DNA from: Thalassobacillus devorans
GTDB taxonomy: Bacteria; Bacillota; Bacilli; Bacillales; Halobacillaceae
Direction of reading: 5' to 3'
NCBI RefSeq assembly: GCF_900176565.1
Contig: NZ_FXEH01000005.1
Location: forward strand, 893,384-957,383
Length of the DNA stretch: 64,000 nucleotides
A program made the position numbers and the translations under genes. Positions within the stretch are counted from its first letter, which is position 1; every line of letters starts with the position of its first letter. Positions 33,033 to 42,245 of the stretch are shown here, one piece after another. The notes beneath the pieces are model-generated. The model saw only the letters and a program-made list of their open reading frames with translations, was not told the origin of the DNA and made no database searches.

Positions 33033-34715
33033 TCAGTGGATGTGATAGACGACAGATTCATACGGCCTCAATCCTATTCCGTCAATGATGCTCTTGCTTG
33101 TATCCTCATAATTGCTGATCAGAATATCCACTTGTTTCCCATGGGCATTAAACTTCTCAGGCAGTTGGAATCGGGTGGCCAGTCCATAGAAATTGTTGAC
33201 GACAAGCAGAGTTTCGTCCTTCCACTTACGTACATAAGCGAAAATCTGCTCATCATCCTGGAGAATCCATTCGTAATCCCCGTACGTGATAATGTCATAT
33301 TCTTTTCGCAGTTGAATCAACTGTTGGTAATGATAGAATACAGAATCTTTCTGTTCCATCGCCTTTTCAGCATTGACCGTCTCATAGTTGTCAGCTATTT
33401 CGATCCATGGTTCAGCTTCAGAAAAACCGGCATTTTTGCTGTCATCCCATTGGACTGGGGTCCGTGAGTTATCCCGGGATTTCTGTTTCAAAATCTCAAT
33501 GATTTCGTCTTCCGTAACCCCTTCTTCTTTCAAAATTTGATACATATTCAATGATTCTACATCCCGGTACTGGTCAATGGTATCAAAGTAAGGGTTGGTC
33601 ATACCGAATTCCTCCCCTTGGTAGACATAAGGGGTTCCCTGCATCATGTGAATGGTTGTCGCCAGCATTTTTCCTGACTCTACTGGGTAATTGACGTCAT
33701 CACCAAATCGGGACAGTACGCGAGGCTGGTCATGGTTGCACCAGAATAAAGCGTTCCAGCCTTTTCCGACATTCATTTCTTTCTGCCATGTAGACAGGAT
33801 TTTCTTTAGCTCATAAAAATCAAAATCAGCTACGGTCCATTTTTCACCGTTCGGGTAATCGACCTTCAAATGGTGGAAATTGAAGGTCATGCTAAGTTCT
33901 TTACGTTCCGGACGTGTATAAAGAATACAATGATCAATAGTTGTTGAAGACATTTCTCCTACGGTGAGCAGGTCGTATTTTCCGAATACCTCGCGGTTCA
34001 TCTCCTGCATGTATTCGTGGACACGGGGGCCGTCTGTATAATACTTACGCCCGTCTCCCGGTGCGACACTGCCATCATCATCCGGAAATGCCTGATTTTT
34101 GGAGATTAAGTTGATCACATCCAAACGGAAACCATCCACGCCTTTTTCCGCCCAAAAGCTCATCATTTCGTAAATGCTTTTTCTGACCTGTTCGTTTTCC
34201 CAATTCAAATCAGCCTGGGTGACATCAAACAGGTGCAAGTAATACTGGTCTGTCTGCTCATCATATTGCCAGGCGGAACCGCCGAATTTTGATTTCCAGT
34301 TGTTCGGGGGACCGCCATCTTTGCCATCTCTCCAAATATAGTAATCACGATACGGATTGTCCTTCGACTGCTTCGACTGTTGGAACCATTCGTGGTCAGT
34401 TGATGTATGGTTGACGACGATATCCATAATCAGCTTCATACCCCGCTCGTGTACACCGGCAATCAATTCATCAAAGTCTTTCATCGTTCCGTATTCCGGA
34501 TGGATATCATAATAATCACTGATATCATATCCGTTATCCCGCTGCGGAGATTTATAAGGAGGGGTCAGCCAAAGGACATCGACCCCTAATCCGTTTAAAT
34601 AATCCAGTTTTTCCACGATGCCTTGCAGATCACCGACACCATTCCCTGTCGTATCGTTAAAGCTTTTCGGGTAAATCTGGTAGACTACTGCTTTCTTCCA
34701 CCATGCTTGATTCAT
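33033..34715 (-). CDS. treA: Phospho-alpha-(1,1)-glucosidase (trehalose-6-phosphate hydrolase)
   Basis: The GH13 enzyme splits trehalose 6-phosphate into glucose and glucose 6-phosphate in the cytoplasm. The 560-residue protein has all four family regions: DIVVNHTS, GFRLDVINL with the nucleophile Asp, VGEMSS with the acid Glu, and FWCNHDQPR with the transition-state Asp. The ATG at 34715 with GGTGGTG upstream is preferred over one six codons earlier. It lies between treP and treR in the operon. Confidence 0.93.
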   Translation of the reverse strand: MNQAWWKKAVVYQIYPKSFNDTTGNGVGDLQGIVEKLDYLNGLGVDVLWLTPPYKSPQRDNGYDISDYYDIHPEYGTMKDFDELIAGVHERGMKLIMDIVVNHTSTDHEWFQQSKQSKDNPYRDYYIWRDGKDGGPPNNWKSKFGGSAWQYDEQTDQYYLHLFDVTQADLNWENEQVRKSIYEMMSFWAEKGVDGFRLDVINLISKNQAFPDDDGSVAPGDGRKYYTDGPRVHEYMQEMNREVFGKYDLLTVGEMSSTTIDHCILYTRPERKELSMTFNFHHLKVDYPNGEKWTVADFDFYELKKILSTWQKEMNVGKGWNALFWCNHDQPRVLSRFGDDVNYPVESGKMLATTIHMMQGTPYVYQGEEFGMTNPYFDTIDQYRDVESLNMYQILKEEGVTEDEIIEILKQKSRDNSRTPVQWDDSKNAGFSEAEPWIEIADNYETVNAEKAMEQKDSVFYHYQQLIQLRKEYDIITYGDYEWILQDDEQIFAYVRKWKDETLLVVNNFYGLATRFQLPEKFNAHGKQVDILISNYEDTSKSIIDGIGLRPYESVVYHIH

Positions 34716-34788
34716 AAAAAACACCACCAACATATAGTAATACTTAGCTAATTATATAAAAACCAGTCGTTTGTTACATAGGTAAAAA

Positions 34789-36198
34789 TCAGCAATCGCC
34801 TCTACGCTTCGCCCACAGATAAGTGATGACCATTGGCAAGATGATGACGATCGCCATTCCTACGAAGAAAGGTCCCCATTTTCCGGCGCTGATCGACAAG
34901 AAACCAGGGATGCCGCCGACGCCAATAGAAGTAGCAGTTACCCGCGCCACTGTAATATACATACCTGCAATACCAGAAGAAATCAGCGCTATTACAAATG
35001 GATATTTAAAACGCAGGTTGACACCGAATAAAGCCGGTTCCGTGATACCAAGGTACGCTGAAATCCCTGAAGTAGAAGCCAGGCCTTTCAACTTTTCATC
35101 CTTGGTTGCAAGAAACATAGCAAATGCTGCAGAACCTTGCGCGATATTGGACAACGCAAGCATCGGCCATAGGAAAGTTGTACCTGTACTGCCAACCAGC
35201 TGTATATCAACAGCAAGGAACGTATGATGCATACCAGTGACAACTAACAGTCCGTATAAACCACCATAGATCAAACCACCTAATGCAGCAAATTGGTCAA
35301 AAATTGATACCAATCCATCGGTCAGCAAGTTTCCGACAAAGAACATCGCTGGTCCGATAAATAAGAAAGTCAAGAACCCTGTCACTAATAAGGTTGTCGG
35401 AGCAACAATCAGTAATTGTAAGGAATCCGGTATACGCTTACGCAGCCAAACTTCAGATTTAGCCAACACCCAGGAAGCTAACAAGACTGGCAGCACCTGC
35501 CCCTGGTAACCTATTTTTTCAATTTCCATTCCGAACAAGTTCCAGGTCGGGATATTGCCTTCTTTTAAAGCATTACCATAATCCCAGGCATTCATCAGGT
35601 CGGGATGAACTAAAATAAGACCAAGAACAATACCGAACAATGGACTTCCGCCGAACTTTTTCACGGCCGACCAGCCAATCAGACCTGGCAGGAATACGAA
35701 AGCCGTATTCGCAATCAGATTGATCATTTCAGCAATACCGGACCATTGAGGATAGACATCAATCAAAGATTGCTCCTCATAAAAAATACCAGGACCAGCA
35801 AGGATGTTGTTAAGACCCATCAGTAGACCAGCGGTAACAATCGCCGGAAGAATCGGTATAAAGATGTCCGCCAGTACTTTTATCGCCTTTTGAAGCGGAT
35901 TCATTTTTTCTGAAGATGCCGCTTTGACATCTTCTTTTGTCTGTTCACCGATACCCGTGAGAGAAATCAACTCCTGGTACACTTTATCGACTGTACCTTG
36001 TCCGATTACAATTTGGAACTGGCCGTTAGTTGAGAAAGAACCTTTCACTGCCTCTATGTTATTAAGCTTTTCCTGATCGACATTACTTTCATCATTCAAA
36101 GCCAGCCGCAAGCGTGTGACACAATGGGTAGCGGCATTGATATATTCCTTGCCGCCGATGGCTTCTAAAATCTGTTTTGCCTGATTATTCAAATCCAT
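34789..36198 (-). CDS. treP: PTS trehalose-specific EIIBC component
   Basis: The 469-residue permease has an EIIB domain (~1-85) with the phosphorylated cysteine in THCVTRLRLAL (~26), and an EIIC membrane domain (~110-465) with about ten helices and the signature THHTFLAVDIQL-like region (GMHHTFLAVDIQLV). It imports trehalose as trehalose 6-phosphate. It has no EIIA domain of its own; the EIIA gene 21 bases upstream supplies it. GGGAGG precedes the ATG. Confidence 0.92.
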   Translation of the reverse strand: MDLNNQAKQILEAIGGKEYINAATHCVTRLRLALNDESNVDQEKLNNIEAVKGSFSTNGQFQIVIGQGTVDKVYQELISLTGIGEQTKEDVKAASSEKMNPLQKAIKVLADIFIPILPAIVTAGLLMGLNNILAGPGIFYEEQSLIDVYPQWSGIAEMINLIANTAFVFLPGLIGWSAVKKFGGSPLFGIVLGLILVHPDLMNAWDYGNALKEGNIPTWNLFGMEIEKIGYQGQVLPVLLASWVLAKSEVWLRKRIPDSLQLLIVAPTTLLVTGFLTFLFIGPAMFFVGNLLTDGLVSIFDQFAALGGLIYGGLYGLLVVTGMHHTFLAVDIQLVGSTGTTFLWPMLALSNIAQGSAAFAMFLATKDEKLKGLASTSGISAYLGITEPALFGVNLRFKYPFVIALISSGIAGMYITVARVTATSIGVGGIPGFLSISAGKWGPFFVGMAIVIILPMVITYLWAKRRGDC

Positions 36199-36219
36199 TA
36201 TGGTTTCCTCCCGTAAAAG

Positions 36220-36714
36220 TTAGTTGGCCTTTGGCTTGATTTCCATAATTTCTGTGGACCCTGCTTGTACATCTCCCTGATTATAAAACTCCAAGGTAAA
36301 TTCATTACTATTCGTAATAATGACAGGAGTCACAGTGCTTGAAGCTTGTTCCTCAATTTTTGAAAGATCGAAAGTGACTAATGTCTGGCCTGTTTTCACT
36401 TTATCTCCTTGTTTCACAGAAGCTTCGAACCCTTCTCCATTCATTCCTACGGTTTCGAGGCCGATATGCACTAACACTTCAACACCGGCTTTATTTTTTA
36501 AGCCGATTGCATGCTTGGTAGGGAATAATTGCACGACTTCGCCGTCAAACGGGGCCACTGCCTTCCCTTCCGATGGTTCGATTGCAAGACCTTCTCCCAT
36601 CATTTTCTGTGAAAATGTCGGATCCGGAACCTCCGTTAAATCTACCACTTTCCCTGTCACAGGTGCAGTCAGAATTGTCTCTTTATCATTTTTGCCAAAA
36701 AGTTTTTTAAACAT
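36220..36714 (-). CDS. PTS EIIA component, glucose/Crr family
   Basis: The 164-residue soluble protein is a complete EIIA-Glc type phosphocarrier: LTAPVTGKVVDL, GEGLAIEPSEGKAVAPFDGEV, and the active-site histidine in EVLVHIGLETVGMNGEGF (~90). As the first gene of the tre operon it most likely phosphorylates the EIIB domain of TreP. In B. subtilis TreP borrows EIIA from other systems, so having a dedicated one is a difference. Confidence 0.9.
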   Translation of the reverse strand: MFKKLFGKNDKETILTAPVTGKVVDLTEVPDPTFSQKMMGEGLAIEPSEGKAVAPFDGEVVQLFPTKHAIGLKNKAGVEVLVHIGLETVGMNGEGFEASVKQGDKVKTGQTLVTFDLSKIEEQASSTVTPVIITNSNEFTLEFYNQGDVQAGSTEIMEIKPKAN

Positions 36715-36754
36715 TGGTATACTACCTCCTCACAAATTTCCCAGCCGTCATTAC

Positions 36755-36797
36755 ATGTATATACAAGTTATGCTCCAAGTATAATTTGTATATACAA
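36755..36797 (-). promoter_or_regulatory. Two TreR-type operators
   Basis: ATGTATATACAAGT (36755-36768) and the perfect 12-bp palindrome TTGTATATACAA (36786-36797) match the B. subtilis TreR site. Their centres are about 31 bp apart, close to three helical turns, which would suit cooperative binding. Confidence 0.8.
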
Positions 36798-36801
36798 GTT
36801 T

Positions 36802-36815
36802 TGCAAGCGTTAACA
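36802..36815 (-). promoter_or_regulatory. Catabolite response element (cre)
   Basis: TGCAAGCGTTAACA fits the CcpA consensus TGNAANCGNWNNCA at every fixed position and lies five bases from the second TreR box, upstream of the tre operon. Confidence 0.8.
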
Positions 36816-36843
36816 CTAAAAAATTTTTAGTAAAGATACCCAT

Positions 36844-36886
36844 AAAAAAACTGCTCCTGAAAGGGATTAACAATCAAGAGCAGCAG
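36844..36886 (-). terminator. Terminator after the pxp/ycs operon
   Basis: CTGCTCTTGA and TCAGGAGCAG pair on the minus strand (one mismatch, 13-base loop), followed by seven T. Confidence 0.85.
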
Positions 36887-36898
36887 CTAGGTTGCTTA

Positions 36899-37687
36899 TC
36901 AAATACTATATTCTTCATTTTTCTTATCAGTAATAAACATGTGTCCTGGTGCATGAGTGATCATGATTTCCGGCTTCATATGCATGGCAACTGCCTGAGG
37001 AGTAACTCCGCAGGCCCAGAATACCGGAATTTCTCCGGATTTGATCGTGACCGGATCGCCAAAGTCCGGATCGGAAAGGTCAGTAATACCAATCGCTTCC
37101 GGGTCACCGACATGGACTGGGGCTCCATGTACCGAAGGAAACCTGCTGGTAACCTGGACAGCTTTAGGAATATCGGCTGCTTTCACTGGCCGCATGCTCA
37201 CAACCATCGGCCCGGAAAAACGGCCGGCAGGTACACAGGGAATACTGGTTTTATACATGGCAACATTCTTGTTTTCTTCTATATGACGAAGTGGTATTCC
37301 ATAATCTATCAGTGCCTGCTCAAAGGTAAAGCTGCATCCAAGGAGGAAGCCCACCATTTTTTCGTCCCATTGTTCTGTTATGTCCCCCAGCTCTTCTGTG
37401 AGTTGTCCATTGCGATAAACACGGTAACCGGGAAGATCTTTACGAAGATCTGAATCTGGAGCAACGAGACGAGGAACGGGAGAACCTGGCTCTGTTACAT
37501 CCAAAACGGGACAAGGCTTTGGGTTGCGTTGACAAAACAATAAAAACTCAAAGGCCATTTCTTCTGGCAGGACGACCAGGTTTCCCTGGATATATCCCGG
37601 AGTCAAACCTGATGTCGGGCCTGTCCAGTATTGCGTTCGAATTTTTTCCCGTGCTATTTCTGGAGTCCACTTTTCCGGCAGTTCCAT
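36899..37687 (-). CDS. ycsI: YcsI-like putative hydro-lyase (DUF1445 family)
   Basis: The 262-residue protein matches the family whose eukaryotic relatives include D-glutamate cyclase. Visible signatures are GPTSGLTPGYIQGNLVVLP, FLLGCSFTFEQAL, FSGPMVVSMRP and VFWACGVTPQAVAM near the C-terminus. A link to 5-oxoproline or glutamate metabolism fits its place as last gene of the pxp operon. The ATG at 37687 has AAAGGAG upstream; 27 further codons into the preceding gene are not needed. Confidence 0.85.
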   Translation of the reverse strand: MELPEKWTPEIAREKIRTQYWTGPTSGLTPGYIQGNLVVLPEEMAFEFLLFCQRNPKPCPVLDVTEPGSPVPRLVAPDSDLRKDLPGYRVYRNGQLTEELGDITEQWDEKMVGFLLGCSFTFEQALIDYGIPLRHIEENKNVAMYKTSIPCVPAGRFSGPMVVSMRPVKAADIPKAVQVTSRFPSVHGAPVHVGDPEAIGITDLSDPDFGDPVTIKSGEIPVFWACGVTPQAVAMHMKPEIMITHAPGHMFITDKKNEEYSI

Positions 37688-37706
37688 AAGTGTCTCTCCT
37701 TTCCTT

Positions 37707-38906
37707 TTATTCAAATAAATGCGGGATACCATCGAGCAGCGTGACGAAGCCCATATAAGACATGACAATAACTATTAATGCCCCGAAAATAGTCATCCAC
37801 AGCGGATGCTTATAATCCCCAACGATTGATTTTTTATGGGCAGCGATAATCATAACTCCAAGGGCAAGTGGCAAAATCAAACCATTCAGGGAACCGACCA
37901 GAATTAATATACTGACAGGACGCCCGACGGACACAAATACCAAAGTAGATATAGCTATGAATCCAACGATGAACCATTTATGGTTCTTTTCAATGGTGTT
38001 ACTGAACGAACGGATAAAGGAAACGGATGTATAAGCTGCTCCTACGACAGATGTAACAGCAGCTGCCCAAATGACAACCCCGAAGATCTTATACCCGACA
38101 TTTCCAGCCGCTGATTGGAAGACAGTGGCCGCCGGGTTGCCTGGATCTAATTGAATGCCCTGGGCAACTACTCCGAGGGCGGCCAAAAATAGAAAGACAC
38201 GCATGATGGAAGCGAAACCGATGGCTGATACCGCGCTGCGATTGACATACCCCAGGGATTCCTTCCCCTTGACTCCCGCTTCTAGTAAGCGGTGCCCGCC
38301 GGCAAAGGTAATATAGCCGCCGACAGTCCCGCCGACGAGTGTTACAATCGCAAGAAAATCGATGGTATCAGGGGCAATCGTCTTCACAGCTGCCTCTCCA
38401 AGGGGAGGGGTAGCGGTGAACATGACATAAACCGTCAAACCGATCATTAAAAAGCCAAGCATTTGGGCGAAGCGGTCCATCACCTTACCAGCTTCCCGAA
38501 CGAGGAAGACTCCAATAGCAACGAGACCACTGAAGAGCGCCCCCATTTCTGGTGAAATTCCGAACAGTACGTTAGTACCAAGACCTGCACCAGCTATATT
38601 ACCAATATTAAAAGCCAATCCGCCTGCCACAATTAAGGCAGACAAAACAAAGCCAAGGCCAGGAAGAAGCTTGTTGGCAATGTCCTGGGCCGGTTTTTCT
38701 GAGATAGCGATAATCCTCCAAATGTTCAACTGAGCTCCAATATCAATGATGATAGATACTAGAATAACAAAGCCAAAGCTAGCCGCTAATTGTTCCGTAA
38801 AATGTGTCGTTTGTGTCAGGAATCCAGGCCCTATGGCTGAAGTCGCCATCAAAAACGCTGCCCCCAGCAGCAGCCTCATCCGTGATTTTTTGTCCATCTG
38901 TTTCAC
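37707..38906 (-). CDS. ycsG: YcsG-like NRAMP-related transporter
   Basis: The 399-residue protein has eleven predicted membrane helices with the NRAMP fold. The first helix reads AIGPGFLTQTTHFTEQ rather than the metal-binding DPGN motif of true manganese transporters, so its substrate is probably not a divalent metal. Linked genes suggest 5-oxoproline or a related organic acid, which is inference. It lies between pxpA and ycsI with 9- and 19-base gaps. Confidence 0.85.
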   Translation of the reverse strand: MKQMDKKSRMRLLLGAAFLMATSAIGPGFLTQTTHFTEQLAASFGFVILVSIIIDIGAQLNIWRIIAISEKPAQDIANKLLPGLGFVLSALIVAGGLAFNIGNIAGAGLGTNVLFGISPEMGALFSGLVAIGVFLVREAGKVMDRFAQMLGFLMIGLTVYVMFTATPPLGEAAVKTIAPDTIDFLAIVTLVGGTVGGYITFAGGHRLLEAGVKGKESLGYVNRSAVSAIGFASIMRVFLFLAALGVVAQGIQLDPGNPAATVFQSAAGNVGYKIFGVVIWAAAVTSVVGAAYTSVSFIRSFSNTIEKNHKWFIVGFIAISTLVFVSVGRPVSILILVGSLNGLILPLALGVMIIAAHKKSIVGDYKHPLWMTIFGALIVIVMSYMGFVTLLDGIPHLFE

Positions 38907-38915
38907 TCCTCGCTG

Positions 38916-39686
38916 TTATTTCAATACATCCCTGACCTTTACTGTTTCAATGCCAGATTCCTTTAGTGCCCGATTGATATATTTTGCGAAATCCAAAGCG
39001 TTTTCGCCATCCCCGTGGATACAAATCGTATCCGCCTGCACATCAATATCCTTTCCTTGGATAGTGTGTACTTTTTTTTCTTTGACCATCCGGATCACCT
39101 GGGAAACTGCCTCCTCATAATCAGTCAGCAGGGCATTCTGTTCTTTCCTCGAGGTCAATGTTCCATCCTCCTGATACGTCCGGTCGGAGAAAACTTCACT
39201 GGCAGTACGGAGGCCGGCCTGTTTGCCTGCTTTCACTAATTCACTTCCTGCCAGCCCGAATAAAACGAGCTCCGGATCCACCTTGTAAACCGCTTCTGCT
39301 ATCGCTTCAGACAAGTCCTGACGTTTGGCGGCCATATTATAAAGAGCACCATGCGGCTTCACATGCTGAAGGCTTCCTCCTTCTGCTTTTACAAACCCAT
39401 TCAACGCTCCAATCTGATAGACTACCAGTTCATAAGCCTCTTGAGGGCTGATATCTATATTTCGACGACCAAAGCCCATCAGGTCCGGCAATCCCGGGTG
39501 TGCACCGATGCCTACTCCTTTTTCCATTGCCATTTCTGTTGTCTTTCGCATCGTCGTAAAATCACCGGCATGAAAGCCGCATGCTACGTTGGCCGATGTA
39601 ATATGTTCGAGGATCTCCTCATCCCGACCTTTTTGATAGGTGCCAAAGCTTTCTCCCATATCACAATTCAAATCTATGATTGCCAT
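38916..39686 (-). CDS. pxpA: 5-oxoprolinase subunit A (LamB/YcsF family)
   Basis: PxpA works with PxpB and PxpC to open 5-oxo-L-proline to glutamate with ATP. The 256-residue protein has the N-terminal [49 protein letters not shown] and a late [10 protein letters not shown] block. Its ATG overlaps the pxpC stop by one base (TAATG), suggesting translational coupling. Confidence 0.93.
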   Translation of the reverse strand: MAIIDLNCDMGESFGTYQKGRDEEILEHITSANVACGFHAGDFTTMRKTTEMAMEKGVGIGAHPGLPDLMGFGRRNIDISPQEAYELVVYQIGALNGFVKAEGGSLQHVKPHGALYNMAAKRQDLSEAIAEAVYKVDPELVLFGLAGSELVKAGKQAGLRTASEVFSDRTYQEDGTLTSRKEQNALLTDYEEAVSQVIRMVKEKKVHTIQGKDIDVQADTICIHGDGENALDFAKYINRALKESGIETVKVRDVLK

Positions 39687-40699
39687 TATCGTACCTCCTC
39701 TTTTAATTTCAGACGTATACCCTGGGCAAGCTGCTGGATGCTTTTTTCTCTTTCTAAATAAAGCTGTTGGGCTTTTTCAAGTGAAATTTCCTGAAAACGG
39801 GCTTTCTCACCAGGTTTTAATTGCGCTACGACTGGTATGTCGACGGAGGCAACCTGTCCGATTTTCGGGTACCCTCCTGTCGTCTGCCTATCAGCAAGAA
39901 GGATGATCGGCTGGCCATTGGAAGGTACCTGGATGGTGCCAAACCCTACCGCTTCAGAAATCATCTCCTGTTCCTTATCCAGCTGCAGCTTTGGCCCTTC
40001 GAGACGGTAACCCATCCTGTCTGATTTGCTTCCGATTTGATATGGCTCAAAGAAGAACGCTTCCTGACTCTCTTTTTTGAATAACTCGTATTGCCTTCCT
40101 TTTATAACCCGTACCGGCTGTTCTTCTTTGAATACAGGAATAAATTCAGATGCTACGTGCCAATCCATACTAATAAACGATTCTCCACCAGCTTGCTTCT
40201 GCAAGAAACTTTGAATCTTTGCAGCTGCTTCCGATAATTCCTGCGCTGCAAGTTCGTCTCCTTCTTTTAAGGCTCGTCCATGAAAACCACCCAGGCCGGC
40301 GCGAAGATAGGTAGACTTGCTCTCCATTACTTCCGGCACATGAAAGCCGCCAGCAACCGCTAAATAAACCCGGCAGCCTTCTTTTGCCTGACCAAAACGA
40401 AGTTCACTTCCCTTTTTCACATAAACCGGACGCCATGGTTTAACCTGCTTACTCCCGATTGTTGCGGAAAGGTCACCTCCACATAAGGAAATCAGCGCAT
40501 CCTCCTGAAATTCCAGTACCGGCCCGCTCAGTGTAATTTCCAGCGTAGCTGCACCCTCCCTATTTCCTACAAGTAAGTTAGCGATACGGTGGGCTGCCGG
40601 ATCCATTACACCACTGGCAATGACGCCATAGGTTTGATAACCTGTTCTACCAAGATCCTGCACACTGGTAAGCAATCCTGGTTTCAAAACTTTAATCAT
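39686..40699 (-). CDS. pxpC: 5-oxoprolinase subunit C (KipA/biotin-dependent carboxyltransferase-like)
   Basis: The 337-residue subunit shows [43 protein letters not shown], the central [13 protein letters not shown] and the C-terminal [21 protein letters not shown]. In B. subtilis the orthologue KipA antagonises KipI, an inhibitor of the sporulation kinase KinA, besides acting in oxoprolinase. The start overlaps the pxpB stop by 4 bases. Confidence 0.93.
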   Translation of the reverse strand: MIKVLKPGLLTSVQDLGRTGYQTYGVIASGVMDPAAHRIANLLVGNREGAATLEITLSGPVLEFQEDALISLCGGDLSATIGSKQVKPWRPVYVKKGSELRFGQAKEGCRVYLAVAGGFHVPEVMESKSTYLRAGLGGFHGRALKEGDELAAQELSEAAAKIQSFLQKQAGGESFISMDWHVASEFIPVFKEEQPVRVIKGRQYELFKKESQEAFFFEPYQIGSKSDRMGYRLEGPKLQLDKEQEMISEAVGFGTIQVPSNGQPIILLADRQTTGGYPKIGQVASVDIPVVAQLKPGEKARFQEISLEKAQQLYLEREKSIQQLAQGIRLKLKEEVR

Positions 40700-41412
40700 G
40701 ATTGCTCCTCCTTATAAGCGTCAAATTCGCTACGGCTGATTGCCTTGAATACAACTTTATCGCCAGCATGGAGCAAGGAAGGAGGCTCCTGGTCCGGTTT
40801 AAAAAGACGTACAGGCGTTTGACCAATCAATTGCCAGCCTCCAGGGGTTTCTATCGGATATACGCCTGTTTGGCTCCCCGCGATCCCGACCGACCCAGCT
40901 GGTATGCTCAGACGCGGCTCTTCCTTTCTTGGCGTGGCAATCTCTTCTTTCATTCCCCCAATATAGGGGAATCCAGGGGCGAACCCAATCATATAAACCA
41001 AATAGTCGCCGGCAGTATGAAGCTCAATGACTTCTTCTTCCGTTAAATCATTATGTCTGGCCACTTGAGTTAAATCCGGGCCTAAATCCCCGCCATAGCA
41101 AACAGGAATTTCTACAACCCGGCCTTGTTTTTTTTCTCCCACTCCCAATTTAGGGAGCTCTTTCTCGATCGTTGTTCTGACAATTTCATAAGGCAATGCA
41201 AAAGATTTATCTTTTTGTTCCATTACTTTGACAGGGTCGTAGAATAACGCCACGGTAGTAAAAGCAGGAATATACTCTATTAGCCAATCAAATGGTTTAT
41301 CATTCAGAAATGCTGTTACTTGTTTGACTCGTTCATGGGATGCTTCATCAATCGTTTTACCAAGATCGATGATGGCTCCATGATCGCCTAACGGGGATAT
41401 GTTAAATTCCAA
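40696..41412 (-). CDS. pxpB: 5-oxoprolinase subunit B (KipI family)
   Basis: The 238-residue protein has FNISPLGDHGAIIDLG at the N-terminus, VARHNDLTEEEVIELH, YMIGFAPGFPYIGGM and SVGIAGSQTGVYPIETPGGW. It forms the oxoprolinase core with PxpC; the B. subtilis orthologue also inhibits KinA. TTG at 41412 is the start, with AGGAGG 7 bases upstream. It is the first gene of the pxpB-pxpC-pxpA-ycsG-ycsI operon. The kipR regulator of B. subtilis is missing here. Confidence 0.92.
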   Translation of the reverse strand: MEFNISPLGDHGAIIDLGKTIDEASHERVKQVTAFLNDKPFDWLIEYIPAFTTVALFYDPVKVMEQKDKSFALPYEIVRTTIEKELPKLGVGEKKQGRVVEIPVCYGGDLGPDLTQVARHNDLTEEEVIELHTAGDYLVYMIGFAPGFPYIGGMKEEIATPRKEEPRLSIPAGSVGIAGSQTGVYPIETPGGWQLIGQTPVRLFKPDQEPPSLLHAGDKVVFKAISRSEFDAYKEEQS

Positions 41413-41538
41413 ACCACAACCTCCTCTATTCACTCGTCTTTCGTATCTTCAAAAAATTCTATATTCCTAAATAGTAAATCAACTTTCCTAATGGTTCAAA
41501 TGAATATTCAGATTATTTTATTGGTTATTATTCCCTTT

Positions 41539-41781
41539 AAGCTCCCTTTACTTGAAGACTCAGTTTCGCGAGAAACTATTTCCGTTACGGTTGAGAGCGT
41601 ATGGAGGTCCGGGAAATTACTCGCTTTCCGTGGGTATGTGGTGAGCTTCCTCAGGCTTCGCCTTGCGGGATCTCACCGCTCATGTTCATCCCACAGGAGT
41701 CTCGCAATTTCCCGGACCTCCTTGCGTTTATGGGAGAAACGGAAACATCAAATGCAGTCTTTCAACCAAAGGGCGAGCTAC
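41539..41781 (+). repeat. Palindromic dispersed element R1, copy B (most complete)
   Basis: About 243 bp with inverted symmetry along its whole length. The ends AAGCTCCCTTTACTTGAAGACT and AGTCTTTCAACCAAAGGGCGAGCT mirror each other. The inner palindrome (41603-41721) has perfect 16-base arms GGAGGTCCGGGAAATT / AATTTCCCGGACCTCC around a core with TCGCTTTCCGTGGG, GAGCTTCCTCAGG, TGCGGGATCTCACC and CCCACAGGAGTCTCGC. No protein is supported inside it. Confidence 0.85.
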
Positions 41782-41799
41782 TTGTAAGAACGTGCTTGT

Positions 41800-41897
41800 A
41801 ACCAATAATTGCTGAAGACAGTCTTATCTATAATAGGAGGTTCTTTTCTCCCATTCTTCCGAGGGGGTGGTTGGGAAACTGCGAGACTCCCTCCGGA
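41800..41897 (-). repeat. R1 copy D: one half of an element, cut by the IS110-type insertion
   Basis: From GCTGAAGACAGTCTTATC through GGTTCTTTT to GGTTGGGAAACTGCGAGACTCC this matches the reversed right arm of the sequence at 43600-43805. After 41897 the match stops and the IS-side sequence begins. Arms of D and E would pair (GGTTGGGAAACT with AGTTTCCCGACC). Confidence 0.65.
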
Positions 41898-42059
41898 AAT
41901 GTTGATACACCAAGGGTTAAAGATCGTTTTAACACTTTTAAATTTTTTTTATACTTCATTTGTTAAACAAGTTATTCCTTTTCTTCAATATTAAGGAAAT
42001 CGAAGGGACGCGTTGCGTTTCCTAACTGTATTAGGCGATCTTTTTTGTATGAATCGATG

Positions 42060-42240
42060 CACCTTGGATCCCTGCTTTCTTATGAGGACTTACCCTCCCA
42101 TGTCTCTTGGCGTCGTGCGCCTACATTCCTTCGTTTGGTCTCATCATAAGGCAGAGGCCGGCTTTATTCTCCCGCATAGACTCGTAGTCTGTTGTCTCGC
42201 TTTGCGCCAGCTTCTCCGTGTCATCTTATGGGTCAGAAAT
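42060..42240 (-). ncRNA. Candidate bridge-RNA-encoding region of the IS110-type element
   Basis: This non-coding end has several nested stems: CTTATGA/TCATAAG (42079-42085 with 42144-42150), GGCG/CGCC around TCGTG (42109-42121) and AGACT/AGTCT around CG-T (42178-42190). IS110-family recombinases are guided by a structured RNA from such a region. The transcript limits, strand and guide loops cannot be set by eye. Confidence 0.35.
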
Positions 42241-42245
42241 ATAGG

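Noticed and set aside
41491-41994. Several short plus-strand open frames
   Set aside because: They fall in R1 copies B and D, have no ribosome sites and no resemblance to proteins; the DNA symmetry explains them.
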